Assembly: GCF_902686445.1 (NCBI RefSeq)
Contig: NC_062219.1
Coordinates: 46,279,056-46,343,055, forward strand
From: Sciurus carolinensis
Lineage: Eukaryota > Chordata > Mammalia > Rodentia > Sciuridae
DNA: 64,000 nt
Direction of reading: 5' to 3'
The position numbers were made by a program, and so were the translations under genes. Positions within the stretch are counted from its first letter, which is position 1, and every line of letters begins with the position of its first letter. Of this stretch, positions 1-13,590 are shown piece by piece. The notes below the pieces were generated by a model. That model was not told the DNA's origin. It worked only from the letters and a program-made list of their open reading frames with translations, and ran no database searches.

Positions 1-84
1 ATCTTCCTGATTTTTATGTATATGAGCACATGCACAGAAAGCTAATAGTTAGCACTATGGAGTGCTAATTAAAAGCAGCAATCC

Positions 85-310
85 TCTAGAAGAGTATGGC
101 AGGACGATGAATTTGGAGTCAGAGATGTTATATCAGATCCAACTCCATTATATATTTGAGATCCACAGGCAAGTTAAAGGCAGTGAACCTGTTTCTTCAT
201 CCTCAAAATGACAATGACAACCACTCCCTTTAGGACCTCTGTGAGGATTAAATGAGATAATGAACCATGAAGTATCTGGCATCTACTGTTACAATGTAAA
301 CGTGTTAGAG
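85..310 (+). repeat. MIR SINE, diverged
   Basis: This matches the MIR core and 3' part: a tract resembling cctcagtttcttcatctg, then gtgaggattaaatgagataat and the terminal part. It is ancient and diverged, in plus orientation. Confidence 0.6.
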
Positions 311-639
311 GGCAAAAGTTCTCTTACAAAAATTATTAAATGATTTTTAAATAATTGTGAAGATAAAGATTACATGTATAAAATTTCCTAAATAATAAAC
401 TGGAATCTACTGATTTATACTTGCAGATATCTACATAAACCATTAATATAGGATCCTGCCTTGGAAATCTAGAATTGGAAAACTTTTGTCAGAAATATTT
501 TTAAGATATAATTTTTTAAAAGAACCATCTTTTTTCTAATTAAAATAGGAAGTTAGAGGAAAATGACAAACCCTATAAGTGTACCTCGACTTCGGTTTCC
601 TAAAAATACCAGAAAATCTGTTACACATACACACACATA

Positions 640-663
640 GAGGAGGAGAGAAGGGGAGAGAGA

Positions 664-713
<50 letters not shown>

Positions 714-714
714 C
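640..714. repeat. (GA)n purine-rich simple repeat
   Basis: About 75 bases of almost pure GA/GGAGA repeat lie directly before the left end of L1-A. The stretch before it, 311..639, shows no gene or clear repeat. Confidence 0.9.
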
Positions 715-1496
715 TAGAAAATAAGAATTAAGACTAAGGACCCAGGCCTGCCCACCTGAGAGGTTCAGTGAGACTCAGCACCCATGCCCTGCACAGGCCC
801 ACACTCTGCGACCCCCATCTACCAATGCGTTGGGAAGCCTCTGCAGCTATCTTGGATTACCCCTAAAATAGAAGCCACCATCTTTAGGTGGGGCAGCTCC
901 CATCCTGAGAAACCTGCTGGAGACTAGAAGCTCGTTGTCAGGTAACTCTCACGCATCAGGTTACTGAAGACTGGGAGGTTTGAATAGTATATGATGTTTT
1001 ATTGTAAATTTTTTTATTTTATTTTTTTATTTTTTATTTTTTATTTTTCTCACTCTATTTTCCTCTTATTTCCTATTTCCTCAGAGTCTCTTTCTCCCTT
1101 TTCTCATGCTAACAACCAACTTCTTTTGATTCTCCTTTCACTCCTTCTGTGATCTAGTACCTCTATGTACTCTTTTCTTATCACACTAACAATTATATTC
1201 TATACCCCTCCCCATTGTCTTTGTCCACCATTAGAAATTGTAGACCTCATTGCAAACCTATTTGTTATAGTGTAGATAATAATCGAACTCACCCTCTGTT
1301 TATTATGACACTACTGTTAACATCTTCATAGGGGCTATTTGGTGTAGGGCTGCATATTGTTTGTATTGGGTACTCCTAATATTGACCTCCTCCTTAAAGG
1401 TGAGGTATTAGAAATCTGCAGGACACTATAAACCTATAGGGGGGAAACTCCAATACCTCAGATCTACACTATTAGAAGAGAAGATACATAAACAAC

Positions 1497-2470
1497 ATGA
1501 AAAAAACAAGGAAAAAAAGTGCCCCAAACAACACAAGATGCTGTATTAAAAAATCCAATGACAGCACTGAAGAAATGTCAGAAAAGGAGTTCAGAATGAA
1601 CATAATTAAAATCATCTGCAAAGTAAAGGATGAGGTAAGAAAATGCAGGCAGTGAATGATCATTCCAATAAACAGTTAAAAGAGCAAATGCAGGAAGCAA
1701 AAGATCATTTTAATAAAGAGATTCTTAAAAAAAAATCCTTAAAATGAAGGAAACAAAAGGCCAAATTAGAAACTCAAAAAAGCATCACCAACAGACTAGA
1801 TCACTTGGAACACAGAACCTCAGACAATGAAGATAAAATACTTACTCTGGAAAATATAGCTGACCACACAGAGAAGACGGTAAGAAATCATGAACAGAAC
1901 CTCTAAGAATTATGGGATAACAGGAAAAGACCAAATTTAAGAATTATTGGGATTAAGGAAAGCACAGGAATGAACAATCTATATAATGAAATAATATCAG
2001 AAAATTTCCCAAACCTGAAGAATGGAATGGAAAAACAAATACAAGAGGCTAACAGAACACCAAACGTACAAAATTACAACAGATCCATATGATGGCACAT
2101 TATGATGAAAATGCCCAACATACAAAATAAAGATAGAATTTTAAAGGCCGTGAGAGAAAAGTATCAGATTGTGTATAGGGGGAAAACAATACAGATATCA
2201 CTAGACTTCTCAACCCAGACCCTAAAAGCTAAGAGGGCCTGGTACAACATATTTCAAGCTCTGAAAGAACATGGATGCCAACCAAGAATCTTATACCCAG
2301 AAAAACTAACCTTCAGGTTTGATGATGAAATAAAATCCTTCCGTGATAAACAAGAGTTAAAAGAATTGACAAACAGAAAGCCTGCACTGCAGAACATTCT
2401 CAGAAAAATATTCCATGAGGAGGAAATGAAAAACAACAATGAAATTCAGCAAAGGGAGGAACTACACTAA
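1497..2470 (+). pseudogene. L1-A ORF1 remnant (RNA-binding chaperone protein)
   Basis: This corresponds to L1 ORF1, whose intact product is a trimeric RNA-binding protein that coats L1 RNA. The region starts at an ATG equivalent to the ORF1 start of L1-C. Only the C-terminal 122 codons (2102..2470) remain open. They hold the conserved segment around NIQNKDRILKAVREK and the end CQPRILYPEKLTFRFDDEIK. Upstream the N-terminal coiled-coil part is broken by stops and indels, for example a stop in the line before 1921. It is non-functional. Confidence 0.8.
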
Positions 2471-2527
2471 AGGAAAAGTCAATCAAAGGAGAAACCAAGT
2501 CAAGTTAAAAATCAAAAATAAGCCAAA

Positions 2528-5500
2528 ATGACCAGGGTTACAAATTATATCTCAATAATAACCCTGAATGTTAGTGGCCTAAACTCATTAATCAAAAGAC
2601 ATAGACTGGCAGACTGGATTTTTAAAAAGACCCAACACTATGCTGCCTTCATAAGACTCATCTCATAGAAAAATACAGTCACAATCTAAAGGTGAAAGGA
2701 TGGAGAAAAACATACCACACACACAGACTCAGTGAAAAAGCAGGGATCTCCATACTCCTATCAGATAAGTTGAATACAAGCCAAAGTTAGTCATAAGGGA
2801 TAAGGAAGGACATTTCATACTGCTTAAGGGAACCATAAATCAGCAAGACATGATTATAAATATTTATGCCCCCCAAAATGGCCATGCATGTATGTCAAAC
2901 AAATCCTTCTCAATTCCAGCAACCAAATAGACCACAACACAATAATTCTGGGTGACTTTAACACACCTCTCTCACCATTGGATAGATATTCCAAACAAAA
3001 ACTGAACAAATAAATCATAGAACTCAATAATACAATCAGTAATTTAGACTTAACAGAAATATACAGAATATTCCATCCATCAATGAGTGAATACACTTAC
3101 TTTTCAGCAGCACATGTATCCTTCTCTAAAATAGACCATATGTTATGCCACAAAGCAACTCTCAGTAAATAAAAAAAAAGTGATATTACCTTCTATTCTA
3201 TCAGATCATAATGGAATAGAATTAGAAACCAATGATAAAATAAAAAACAAACTATTCCAACACCTGGAGACTAAATAATACTCTATTGAATGAAGCATGG
3301 ATAGCATAAGACATCAGGGAGGAGATTAAAAAAAAAAAAAAAAACTCTTAGAGGTAAATGAGAACAATGATGCAACATACCCAAATTTCTGGGACACTAT
3401 GAAAGCAATACAAGAAAGACTCATTGCATGGAGCACATTCAATAAAAGAATAAAAAGTCAACTAAATGACCTAACACTACATTTCAAAGCCCTGGAAAAA
3501 GAAAAACAGATCAACACCAAAAGTAGAAGACAGAAAATAATTAAAATCAGAGCTGAAATCAATGAAATTGAAACAAACAATTCAAAAAATTGACAAAACA
3601 AAAAGTTGGTTCTTTGAAAAAGTAAACAAAATTGATAAACCCTTACCCACACTAACAAGAGAAGGAGAGAGAAAACTCAAATTACTAAAATTTGTGATGA
3701 AAAAGGAAATATGTGACAAACACCATTGAAATATAAAATATAATTAGAAGCCATTTTGAAAATCTATACTTCAATAAAATAGAAAATCTCAAAGATATCA
3801 ACAGATTTCTAGGGACATATGATCCTTCCAAACTGAATCAGGGGGACAGACAAAATTTAAACAGATCAATTTCAAGCAATGAAATAGAAGAGCCATCAAA
3901 AGCCTACCAACCAAAAAAAGGCCCAGGACCAGACAGATTCTCAGCCAAGTTCTACAAGACCTTTAAAGAAGAACTTATAGCAATACTCCTCAAAGTATTC
4001 CATGAAACAGAAAAGGAGGGAACCCTTCCAAACTCATTCTGTGAAGCTAGTATCACTCTGATACCAAAACCAAACAAAGGCATATCAAAGGAAAGAAAAC
4101 TTTAGACCAATATCCCTGAAGAACATAAATGCAAAAATCCTTAACAAAATTCTGGCCAATCACATACAAAAATATATATAAAAAATAATACACCACAAGG
4201 GCTGGGGATATAGCTCTGTTGGTAGAGCACTTGCCTTACAAGTACAATGCCCTGAGTTCAATCCCCAGCATCGCAAAAAAAAAAAAAAAAAAAAAAAAAT
4301 TAAAAAAAAATAATAATGCACCACTATCAAGTGGGGTTCATTCCAGGGATGTAAGGTTGGTTCAACATCCAGAAATCAATAGACATAATTCATCACATCA
4401 ATAGACCTGAAGTTAAGAATAATGATTATTTCAATAGATGCAGAAAAAGCATTTGATAAAATATAGCACTCCTTCATGCTCAAAACACTAGAAAAAACAG
4501 GGATAATAAGAACATACCTCAACATTGTAAAGGCTATACTAAGCCCAAAACCAACATCATTCTTAGTGGAGAAAAACTGAAAGCATTCCCTCTAAAAACT
4601 GTAATAAGACAGGGATGCCCTCTTTCACCACTTCTATTCAACATGATCCTTGAAACACTAGCCAAAGCAATGAGATAGACCAAATAAATTAAAGGGATAT
4701 GAATAGGAAAAGAAGAACAAGCTATCACTATTATGTCAATGACATGATTCTGTATTTAGAGGATCCAAAAAACTCCACCAGAAAACTTCTAGAACTAATA
4801 AATGAATTCAGCAAAGTAGCAGGATATAAAATCAACATGCATAAATCTAACACATTTCTATTCATAAGTGATGAATCCTCTGGAAGAAAACTACTCCATT
4901 CATACTAGCCTCAAAAAAATATAAAATACTTGAGAATCAATCTAACAGAAGACATAAAAGACCTCTGCAATGAAAATTACAGAACACTGAAGGAAAGAAA
5001 TTAAAGAAAACATTAGAAGATGGAAAGATCTCCCATGTTCTTGGAAAGGCAAAATTGTCAAAATGGCCATACTATCAAAGGTAATATAAAAATTCAATGC
5101 AATTCCAATTAAAATCCTTATAATGTACCTCATAGAAATACAGAAAGCAATCATGAAATTCATTTGGAAGAAGAAGAGACCCAGAATAGCCAAATCAATC
5201 CTTAGCAGGAAGAGTGAAGGAGGAGGTTTTACAGTATCAGACCTTCAACTATACTACAGAGCAATATTAACAAAAATGGCATGGTATTGGCCCCAAAACA
5301 GACAGGTAGACCAATGGTACAGAATAGAAGACACAGAGACAAACCCTCATAAATGCAGTTATCTCATACTAGACAAAGTTGCCAAAAACATACAATGGAG
5401 AAAAGATATCTCTTCAACAAATGGTGTTGGGAAAACTGGAAATCCATATGCAACAAAATGAAAATGAAAATGAAATGAGACCCCCTACCTCTCACCCTGC

Positions 5501-6430
5501 ACAAAACTCAACTCAAAGTGAATCAAGGACCTAGGAATTAGACCTGAGACCTTGTACCAAATAGAAGATAAAGTAGGCCCAAATCTTCATCATGTCAGCT
5601 TAGGACCAGACTTCCTTAACAATACTCCCACAGTGCAAGAAATGAAAGCAAAGAATCAATAAATGGGATGGATTCAAACTAAAAAGTTTTTTTCTCAGCA
5701 AAGGAAACAATAATGTGAAAAGAGAACCTACACATTGGGAGAAAATCCTTTCTACCTGCACTTCAGATAGAGCACTAATCTCCAAAATTTATAAAGAACT
5801 TAAACTTTACTCCAAAAATACAAAGAACCCAATCAATAAACGGGCTAAGAAACTGAACAATCACGTCACAGAAGAAGAAATATAATCGATCAACAAACAT
5901 ATGAAAAAATGTTCATCATCTCTCTTGTAATTAGAGAAATGCAAATCAAAACTACTCTAAGATTTCATTTCACTCCAGTCAGAACAGCAATTATCAAGAA
6001 TACAAGCAATACAAGCAAATGTTAGCAAGGATGTGGGGAAAAAGTTGCACTCATACCTTGCTTGTGGAATTGCAAATTGGTGGAGCCACTCTGGAAAGCA
6101 GTATGGAGATTCCTCAGAAAACCTGGAATGAACCCACCATCTGACCCAGCTATCTCACTCCTCGGATTATACCCAAAGGATTTAAAATCAGCATACTATA
6201 GTAACACAGCTACATCAATGTTCATAGCTGCTCAGTTCACAACAGGTAGATAGTGGAACCAACCTAGATGCCCTTCAATAGTTGAATGGATAAAGTAACT
6301 ATGGTATATATACACAATGGTATATTATTCAGTCATAAATAATAAAATTATAGCATTTGCAGGTAAATGGATGGAACTGGAGAACATCATGCCAAGTGAG
6401 ATAAACCAATCCCAAAAAACCAAAGGTAGA
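2528..6430 (+). pseudogene. L1-A ORF2 remnant (endonuclease / reverse transcriptase)
   Basis: This corresponds to L1 ORF2, normally an apurinic-like endonuclease, then reverse transcriptase and a C-terminal Cys-rich domain. It starts at ATG 2528..2530, with sequence like the TLNVNGLN start of other copies. Open pieces remain at 4699..4908 (RT), 5123..5461 (after RT) and 6062..6253 (C-terminal). The catalytic RT box at 4732..4743 reads Y-V-N-D instead of F-A-D-D, losing the first aspartate. The frame is broken many times and interrupted by an ID SINE, so no activity is expected. The 3' limit is approximate. Confidence 0.8.
4199..4305 (+). mobile_element. ID-type SINE inserted in L1-A
   Basis: The tRNA-derived body begins gggctggggatatagctc, continues with gagttcaatccccagc (B-box-like) and ends in a long A run. 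Imperfect target duplications of L1 sequence (aaaaataatacaccac at 4181..4196, near-copy ending about 4324) flank it, so it inserted into the L1-A ORF2 after that copy landed. Confidence 0.9.
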
Positions 6431-6735
6431 ATATTTTCTCTGATAAGTGGATGCTGATATCTAACGGGGGCGTGGGGGAGAGACAGAGAAGGTAAGGGAA
6501 GAATGGAGGAATTCTGGATTTTGTAGAGGGAAATGTGGGGGGGAAGGGACAGGGGAAGAAAAGGCAGTGGAATGAGACAAACATATTACCCTATGTACAT
6601 GTATGATTACTTGCGTGGTGTGAATCTACATCATGTACAAGCATAGAAATGAGAAGTTGTACCCCATTTGTGTGCAATGAATCAAAATACAGTCTGTAAA
6701 AATAAAAATTAAATTAAATTTAAAAAAGAAAATAA

Positions 6736-7230
6736 TAGGGGAATTGATAAATATTGTGAGGCTTTCCAGAAATAAGACTTGCAGACAATATTGATGGGGT
6801 AAACCATAATGCGCATCACATGAAGAACTGAGTTGAAAGAGAAAAGCAACTCTGGGACATTCAAAACTCTGAGATTAATGACAAGGTAGTAGGAAGGAGT
6901 CCTAAGGAAAGTGCCTCAGTAATTGGTGGGTGATCAGTTCAGCCTGTCTCATCCTCCAACCTTCCACAACTTTACCACCCACTGCCCCCACCACCAAAAA
7001 CAACAGTAGCAGTGTCTACTTGTGGGTCTAGGAAGCATGAGAACAGAGAAGACTGAAGAGAGATGTGGATGATCAATGCCTCAAAAAAACAATATCTCCA
7101 AATCCGGAAGGGGAGCATTTGAACACCACACCTGGTAGCACATGCCTGCTCTCCTCCTCGATCAGAAAAGACAGACTAGTAAACAGAAACATTATTTACA
7201 AGTATGTAGGCAAACTCTCAAATATACCAG
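6736..7230. other. no gene seen
   Basis: Intronic sequence between L1-A and the next SINE. Short open frames are not convincing. Nothing recognised. Confidence 0.6.
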
Positions 7231-7441
7231 AGAAGATGGCACATACCTGTAATACCAGTGGCTTGGGAGGCTGAGGCAGGAGGATCAAAAGTTCAAAGCC
7301 AGCCTCAGCAACTTAACAAGGTCCTAAGCAACTCAGTAAGATCCTGTCTCTAAATAAAATGTAAAAAAGGGCTGGGGATGTGGCTCAGTGTTTGAGCACT
7401 CCTGGATTCACTCCCCAGTATCAAAAAAAAAAAAAAAAAAA
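7231..7441 (+). mobile_element. dimeric SINE (B1-like + ID)
   Basis: The left half is 7SL/B1-like (cttgggaggctgaggcagg, then tcaaagccagcctcagcaa). The right half is ID-like (gggctggggatgtggctcag) and ends in an A tail at 7423..7441. This arrangement fits the dimeric B1-ID SINEs known in squirrels and dormice. Confidence 0.85.
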
Positions 7442-8855
7442 GACTATCAAATATAAAAATAAGCACACAGAAGAAACATCAAGAAAACTAACCCCGTGAG
7501 AAGGCACCAAATTCAAATTCAATGATGAGAAACACAAACACCTGAAGAAACAGAAGAGAAAAAGCAGACAGTAACTTTCAAAGAAAATACACCATTGATT
7601 CTCCTTAGTTGTGAATTCCATACGTGTGAATTTGTCTACTGGCTAAAATAACTTGTAATCCCCAAATCAGTATTCCCAGCACTTTTGTGGTCATTCATGT
7701 ATATACAAAGAGTGGTGAAATTTTTGAGTTGCCTGACATGCACATTCCCTGCAGAGATGTCATAGCAACACTGTTTTCTTATTTCAACTCTTTTCCTAAA
7801 AGAAGTGTCCTTTTTGTGGTCTGTTTAGTACCATATTTCTCACATTTTGGGGCTTTTTTTGGTTGGTGATTTCAGTGTTCAAAATGATCCCCTAGCATAG
7901 CACTGAAGGGCTGTCTGGTTTCCTAAGTGCCAGAAACTGTCGTGTGCTTTATGGAGAAAATAATGTGCTAGGTAAGCCTCATTCAAGCATGAGGGGTAGT
8001 GTTGTTGGCTGTGAGATCAAGGTTTGTGAGTCAACAATACATATTAAGTAAGGTGTCTCCACTAGAAACACACATAGAAAAAGTTATGTGTGGATTGGTT
8101 GATGAAATTGTGACCAAAGGCTCATAAGAGCCTAACCCCGTATTTTCCCCAAGAGCAATGATTTAGCATTTGCTAATTCACTAATTACAGTAACTTTATA
8201 AAATATTACTACTGTGATTAATGAAAAATCAACTGTATAATTAACATCATCATATGGATAAGAAAGGCTGTTATATCCAAAAAAGTGAGATCGAATGCAT
8301 GAAAAAAAGAAAAGATTCTTGGGAAAAAAAATCATAATTGCAGAAATTTTTAAATGAACATATATGCTAAATAGCAAAATGGACACTAGCAATAGAATAA
8401 TTACCAAGTTAGATCAAACCAGAAATGTTCCCAAAGGCACAATAAAGGGACAAAAATGTGCAACCTATGTAGGAGAAGTTTAAGTTGGAGAGAGGGATAG
8501 AAATTTTAACATCTACACAAAAGTTTCAGAATAAAAGAACAGAGAACAACTCACAAAAAAAAAAAAAAATCAAGAAAAGACCTGGTTTCAAATTGCCAGA
8601 GCTGAACAGATGCTCTGAGAATGAATTTTAGGGTCTTACTGTGGATATACTACGTTAAAACTTTAGTACCCCAAAGATACAGAGGGAATTCTAACAGTTT
8701 CCAAAAAGAAAACTAGGTTTCCTGCAAAGGAAAGACTCATTTTAAACTCGAACATTTTTTAGGGGTAACCCTGGATACTAAAAGAAAATGAAGCAGTATC
8801 TTCAAAGTTCAGAAAACAAATTTGAACATAAAACCTGTACTCAAGATTCATTCCA
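7442..8855. other. no gene seen
   Basis: AT-rich intronic DNA with only chance short ORFs. No repeat family was recognised with confidence. Confidence 0.6.
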
Positions 8856-8859
8856 GTCT

Positions 8860-9170
8860 TTCCTTTTCCTCTCCTCCTCCTTTCCCTTCACTCTCCTTTG
8901 TCTAATCCACTGAACTTCTGACATAACTTTCCTATGTACACATATGAATGCACCACTGAATCTCACCATTGTGTACATCCACAAGAAATTTTTAAAAATA
9001 AAAATAACTATGGGTAAATAGCAGAAAGATCAATAGTGGGAAGGGAACAGGGAATAGGGAAGGAGAGGTACTGGGGTCCTAATTAGAATAGGCTATATTC
9101 CATGTTTGAATAATTATATCAAGATGGATTCAACTGTCATATATAACTAAAAAGAACCAATAATTTTTTT
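8860..9170 (+). mobile_element. L1 3'-end fragments, old
   Basis: The text around 8925..9000 and 9020..9170 resembles L1 3' UTR ends: a purine-rich gggaagggaacaggg tract and a terminal actgtcatatataactaaaa that is shared almost exactly with the 3' end of L1-B near 32730. Confidence 0.5.
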
Positions 9171-9297
9171 AAAAAAACTATACTCAGCCAAATTCAAGAG
9201 AAAAATTTTTAACACAAGGACTTAGGAGTTTCATTAATGATATATCTGCTGCAGAGGAATTGCATATATACTTCAGCAAAACAAAATATGAATTCAT

Positions 9298-9387
9298 GGT
9301 AACTGGGTAGTTCAGTGGTACTGTACTAGCCTAACTTGCAAGGGGCCCTGTTCCATCTCTAGCACCACACCAAAAAAAAAAAAAAAA
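9298..9387 (+). mobile_element. ID-type SINE, diverged
   Basis: An ID-like body (ctgggtagttcagtgg, then ctagcaccacacc) ends in an A run at 9372..9387. Confidence 0.7.
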
Positions 9388-10479
9388 GATGAAGCCATAC
9401 ATCTAAGTTAGCTAATATACAACTAAGTATGATCACTTATGTTTTAAAATGATGACTACAAACATACTACAGGTCCAATGGGAATAAGAGAAAGGATTTA
9501 GTGAAAGTAGATAAAAACTAAAGAACAAATGGTCACTGTTGAATCTTGCAGTGTAATATTTCATAGAACTTACTGGCCAGCATCGCCCCAGGGAAATAAG
9601 CATTGTCACCTCTGAGAAAGGAATGCTTTGAAATCAAGGTTTACCAAGTTCAAAAACAGGGTTGGGAATGGTCAGTATGGGAAGAAACAAATGAGAAGAC
9701 ATCCAAAGAGTTAAGGGAAACTATTATTCCATGAGTCTAAAAGTTGCAGTCTTACAGGACTTTTCAAAACTCAGAGGAGCAATTCAGAATATCACTTGGA
9801 ATTCCTGACTGCCAGTTTTGTGTTCAACCCATCTCCTCTTTATAACCTAAAGTAACTAACACTGAAACAGTTATGATCCTGTCCTGACCTAAATCAGAAA
9901 GTTGATATATTGCACCAAAGGACTGGCATGACACAAAATGGGTCAAGTTGAGAAAGGAGACAAATAGCAAAGTCATTTACCAGGTGGGAACATATTAAAA
10001 AATTAAATTCATGCACTCTGTGGCACCTCAGTGCCCCAGTGCTGTAAGGTATATATATATGACTAGATGTAGATGGACACCATTATTTTTGCTTGAAACT
10101 GGTCAAAAAGCTCACTACCTTATTGCAAATGGACCTCACTTATGAGCCTGTTTCAAAATGTATTTAAGAACCACATGATTTTCTAAGTTCCATAGTCACC
10201 TGGCCTCTTATTCCCAAAACTAGTCTAGGCTGGTGCAGGCAGCATATCTGGCATCCGTTTCACATTGAGATCCCCCAAAATGCTGAGGCTCTGATGAGAT
10301 GCTTCAGGGATCTACTAACTGGATGATGTGTTTTCATTCAGTAAGGGAGACAGTGTATCTAAGGGACTGTCATTGCTTCTAATGGTTATGTATATTGTCC
10401 CCACTAAAATTTCATATAGGACAAAAGGAACTCTACTATCTAAAACACTTGAAAACTAGTCTACAGGGAAGGAAGGGGC
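9388..10479. other. no gene seen
   Basis: Intronic DNA without recognised elements apart from a short TA run near 10050. Confidence 0.6.
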
Positions 10480-10690
10480 TTGTAATGAAAGACCTTGATT
10501 TGAATCTCCATTATGTTATTGTCCACGAGTGTGAACTTGTATAATTTTTCTGGACTCCTACTCTCATCTGTTGAAATGGAATTGTTAATGGTTACCCATT
10601 TGATACGTGATCATCTACATAAACTGTTTTTCAGATTAAATGAAATGCATTGTGCCCAGCACTAGTAGATACCCATGAAGTGCTGGTTCC
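10480..10690 (+). repeat. MIR SINE, diverged
   Basis: MIR-like order: a ttgatttgaatctcc segment, then gtgtgaacttgtataat, ctcatctgttgaaatgg and gattaaatgaaatgca. Plus orientation. Confidence 0.6.
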
Positions 10691-12507
10691 TGAAACTATC
10701 ACATCCTATTGGCTATTGATGAGGATTTTGAGGACTGAGGCTAGGCTAACTCTGCAGTGATATATATTCAAACTGTCCTTGTGGACAATATTAAGCTAAC
10801 GGGGTGACTTCTTTAAACAACCAGCATTCACATGGATGAAATAAAATCTAATTCTGTTGGTTTCAATCTGGAACACAACAATTATAATTACCTTGAATTC
10901 CCTCCCTTTCTATGGCTCCAGCTGTGCTGCTTGTCTTACCACATCTCATACTTAGAAGTTCTATCACTGACAAAAATGAAGAGAAAAATAACTCCTTCCT
11001 ATATTCAGATTTGTTTAATGCAAAGAGTACTGAGTGTAAGAAGGCAAAGTGTGATATTTGCCAATGAGTAAAATTAGTCAAATGGATTAGAGGCAAGGTT
11101 TTCTTGGTGTAGAATTTGTGCACAAATTATTTGACAGAGGTTAAGTAACTAACTTCTTGTCAGAAGATCTATTGGGTTATGGCATTGAACTCCTATTTCT
11201 GAGTCAAACTTGAAAAAAATTCACATCTTAAAATTTGTATTATCCTTGATATTTATATCTTGACCAAATATTATCCCAAAATAAATTGTAAATTTCATAA
11301 CAAGTAAATGTTACCCAAAGCAACTTTGTTTTAACCGAGACCAGAATTCACTCTACAAGTGACATAAAAATATCTTCTATACAGTAAGGTAAACCTGCAT
11401 GTGAATTAAGGCTTTTGATACTCTTAATTTTATCTAAAAATATATCCTCAATAGTTATCAGATATCCCCTTATCAAAATCTGTACCTCCAATATGATTCC
11501 AGAATTTCCTAAAGCAAGTCCCTGAATTTGTCCTAGCTAAAATCACCCTCACCCTATTAACCTATTTCCATTAGCCTTTCTGTAAGAAATCCTTTCAGTC
11601 AGGAATGATTCTGTATGCCAGCCACACGGAGCTGCATCAGACCTCCGAAGGACACAGACTGTCCTTAACAGGATTGGAAAACATAGTTTTGATTTACAAG
11701 GAGCAGTTAAGAAAAGGTGAGCCTATCCTAGGTGCCTAACAGCAACTGCTCAATAAAGTTTAAATTTCTAAAATCACCCTTCAGCTGCTTACTGCCTTTG
11801 GGGTTCTTTTTCTGTAGTTCATGGATTTCCCCCACAGTGACTTGCTCTGTCTCAGCAGACCCCTGCTCCATAGATGACCTTCAAAAATCATTCCCACTTT
11901 TGTTATTACTATTAAATCCCAATCGTGGTAACTTCTACTTCAATGTGAAAGGCGACACAGGTCAGGAGAAGCAGAAGAGCATTCCCAAAAGCCGTGAGCA
12001 CCTCCAGCTCCGCAGGTCCTTGCAAGGGCCCTGGAGGTCTAGATCTGAGTGCAGAATATTCATAAAGCGATGAGCCACCACGCCCTAGTGTATTTTATAA
12101 TTTGTTATCACAAGAGCCCTCTCTTTCAGCCTCGGTGACTGCTTGACTACTGCTCGACCTCCTGGCCCTGGCCAGCAGCAAGGGAGAGGCCTGGGCAGTC
12201 AAAGCACAAAAGCAGCTTTGTCTATCCCTCTTTGCATGAAAGTTAAAAATGAAGAAAACATCTTTTTGCTGAAATTTTTCATAAACCAAGGTACCCATGG
12301 GGGCAGTTCTGATTGGTATTCTGGGTAATTTACATGGATTTATATTCCCCACTATTCTTTTTGGGAAGTAACTGATCACTATGGCAACCACTACATCACA
12401 AAACATCTACGATTACTCAGGAATATTGTGAGAATGTTATACAGTCTTTAAAAAAATAAAAAGGTTAAAAAAATGCTTAAAAGTGCATTAAGTGAAGTGT
12501 GATGTTA
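10691..12507. other. no gene seen
   Basis: Intronic DNA. Open frames such as 11732..12073 lack coding character or a recognisable family, and I regard them as chance. Confidence 0.55.
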
Positions 12508-12708
12508 TATTTATTATTTATTTACTTATTTTTACAGTACTGGGCATTTAACCCAAAGGTATTTCACCTCTGAGCTACATCTGCAGCCCTTTTTAATTCT
12601 GAGACAGGGTCTCATTAAGTTGACAAGGCTGGCCTAGAACTTGTGATCCTCCTACCTTAGACTTTCAAGTATCTGGGATTATAGGCTTGCACCCTGTTCC
12701 TCAGCTGT
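12508..12708 (-). mobile_element. dimeric SINE (B1-like + ID), minus strand
   Basis: Read on the plus strand it starts with a T/A-rich tail, then the ID half in reverse (gagctacatctgcagccc) and the B1 half in reverse (ggtctcattaag, then gtatctgggattataggc). It is more diverged than the 7231 copy. Confidence 0.8.
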
Positions 12709-13467
12709 GATGTTGTTTTAAAGATATTTTTTTTTACCCTAAAGTAATACATTTTAGAGAGCTTCATGGGGCTTGCTTTTATTGGAAGGAAGAAACTAGA
12801 GTTCTAATACCAAATATAGCAGGCACTGAGAAAGTATTTAAGATATAAATATATAAAGTGTATAACTCTTGGCAATGTATGAATGTCAGAGACACTAGGA
12901 AGACAAAGTGAAAGAGGAATTAAGAAATAAGGGTTTATAACCCCATCTGTGATATATCTCAATATGCATCATGTTCATTTCATAAACATCAATAGAAGTC
13001 TCTACAATTTCTAGCTTAAAGCACAAAAAGCAGAATTCAAACAAGTTCTGAGTTTGTGCTCAGAACTTTAGTAAAAGCCACATAACAAATCTGTTAGTGC
13101 CAGTTTTCCGAGCAGTACTTCTAAGAAGTCCAGTAAGGGGATGAGGGACAGTGAAGAACTGGTGATGGGCCATGGGCAGAGTGCTGGCTCATGTAGTCTG
13201 AAAGCCCAGGAACAAAGGTGTGTACATCTCTTGGATCAGAAGAACTTTCTAAAGATCATGTTTGCTGATGCCTCCAAAGGCAAATGTTGATGTACCTCAA
13301 GCTACTCCAAGTTCTGGAGTCTCACTGGTCCTTTAGTTCCTTGAAAAATTCACACCATCCTTGAAAAGACATGATTCAGGCAACATTAAGTTATACCAAA
13401 AAACTAATTTTTTAGAAAAAAAGTTCAAATGCCTTTTGTAAAGGGCATTACTCCTACCAAGGAGCAA
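12709..13467. other. no gene seen
   Basis: Intronic DNA, nothing recognised. Confidence 0.6.
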
Positions 13468-13590
13468 GGAGCCCTCGTGGTCTAATCACCTCCCAAAGGT
13501 CCCACCTCCTTGGAGTATCATCTTTGGGTTGAATTTTCAACATGGATTCTGGAGGAACACAAACATTCACACCATAGTAACACCTTGGAC
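13468..13590 (-). mobile_element. MaLR LTR fragment
   Basis: The sequence ctaatcacctcccaaaggtc, the following ttgaattttcaacatgg and cattcacaccatag match the reverse complement of a mammalian MaLR (ERVL-related) LTR 5' part. No retroviral genes accompany it. Confidence 0.6.

Larger units (their letters stand above)
725..6726 (+). mobile_element. LINE-1 copy A, nearly full length, inactive
   Basis: This L1 copy runs from the 3' part of the 5' UTR (about 725..1496) through ORF1 and ORF2 remnants to a G-rich 3' UTR and an A-rich tail near 6710. The 5' UTR resembles that of L1-D around 53870..54480, but the most 5' part with the 'gatccaagatgg' start is absent, so the copy begins inside the UTR. 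A possible short target duplication, agaaaataa, is at 716..724 and 6727..6735. It is the more diverged lineage, with many stops and frameshifts, and carries a later ID SINE at 4199. Confidence 0.85.

Noticed and set aside
4219..4404. 61-codon open frame with a Lys run
   Set aside because: It reads through the ID SINE and its A tail into L1-A, so it is a repeat artefact.
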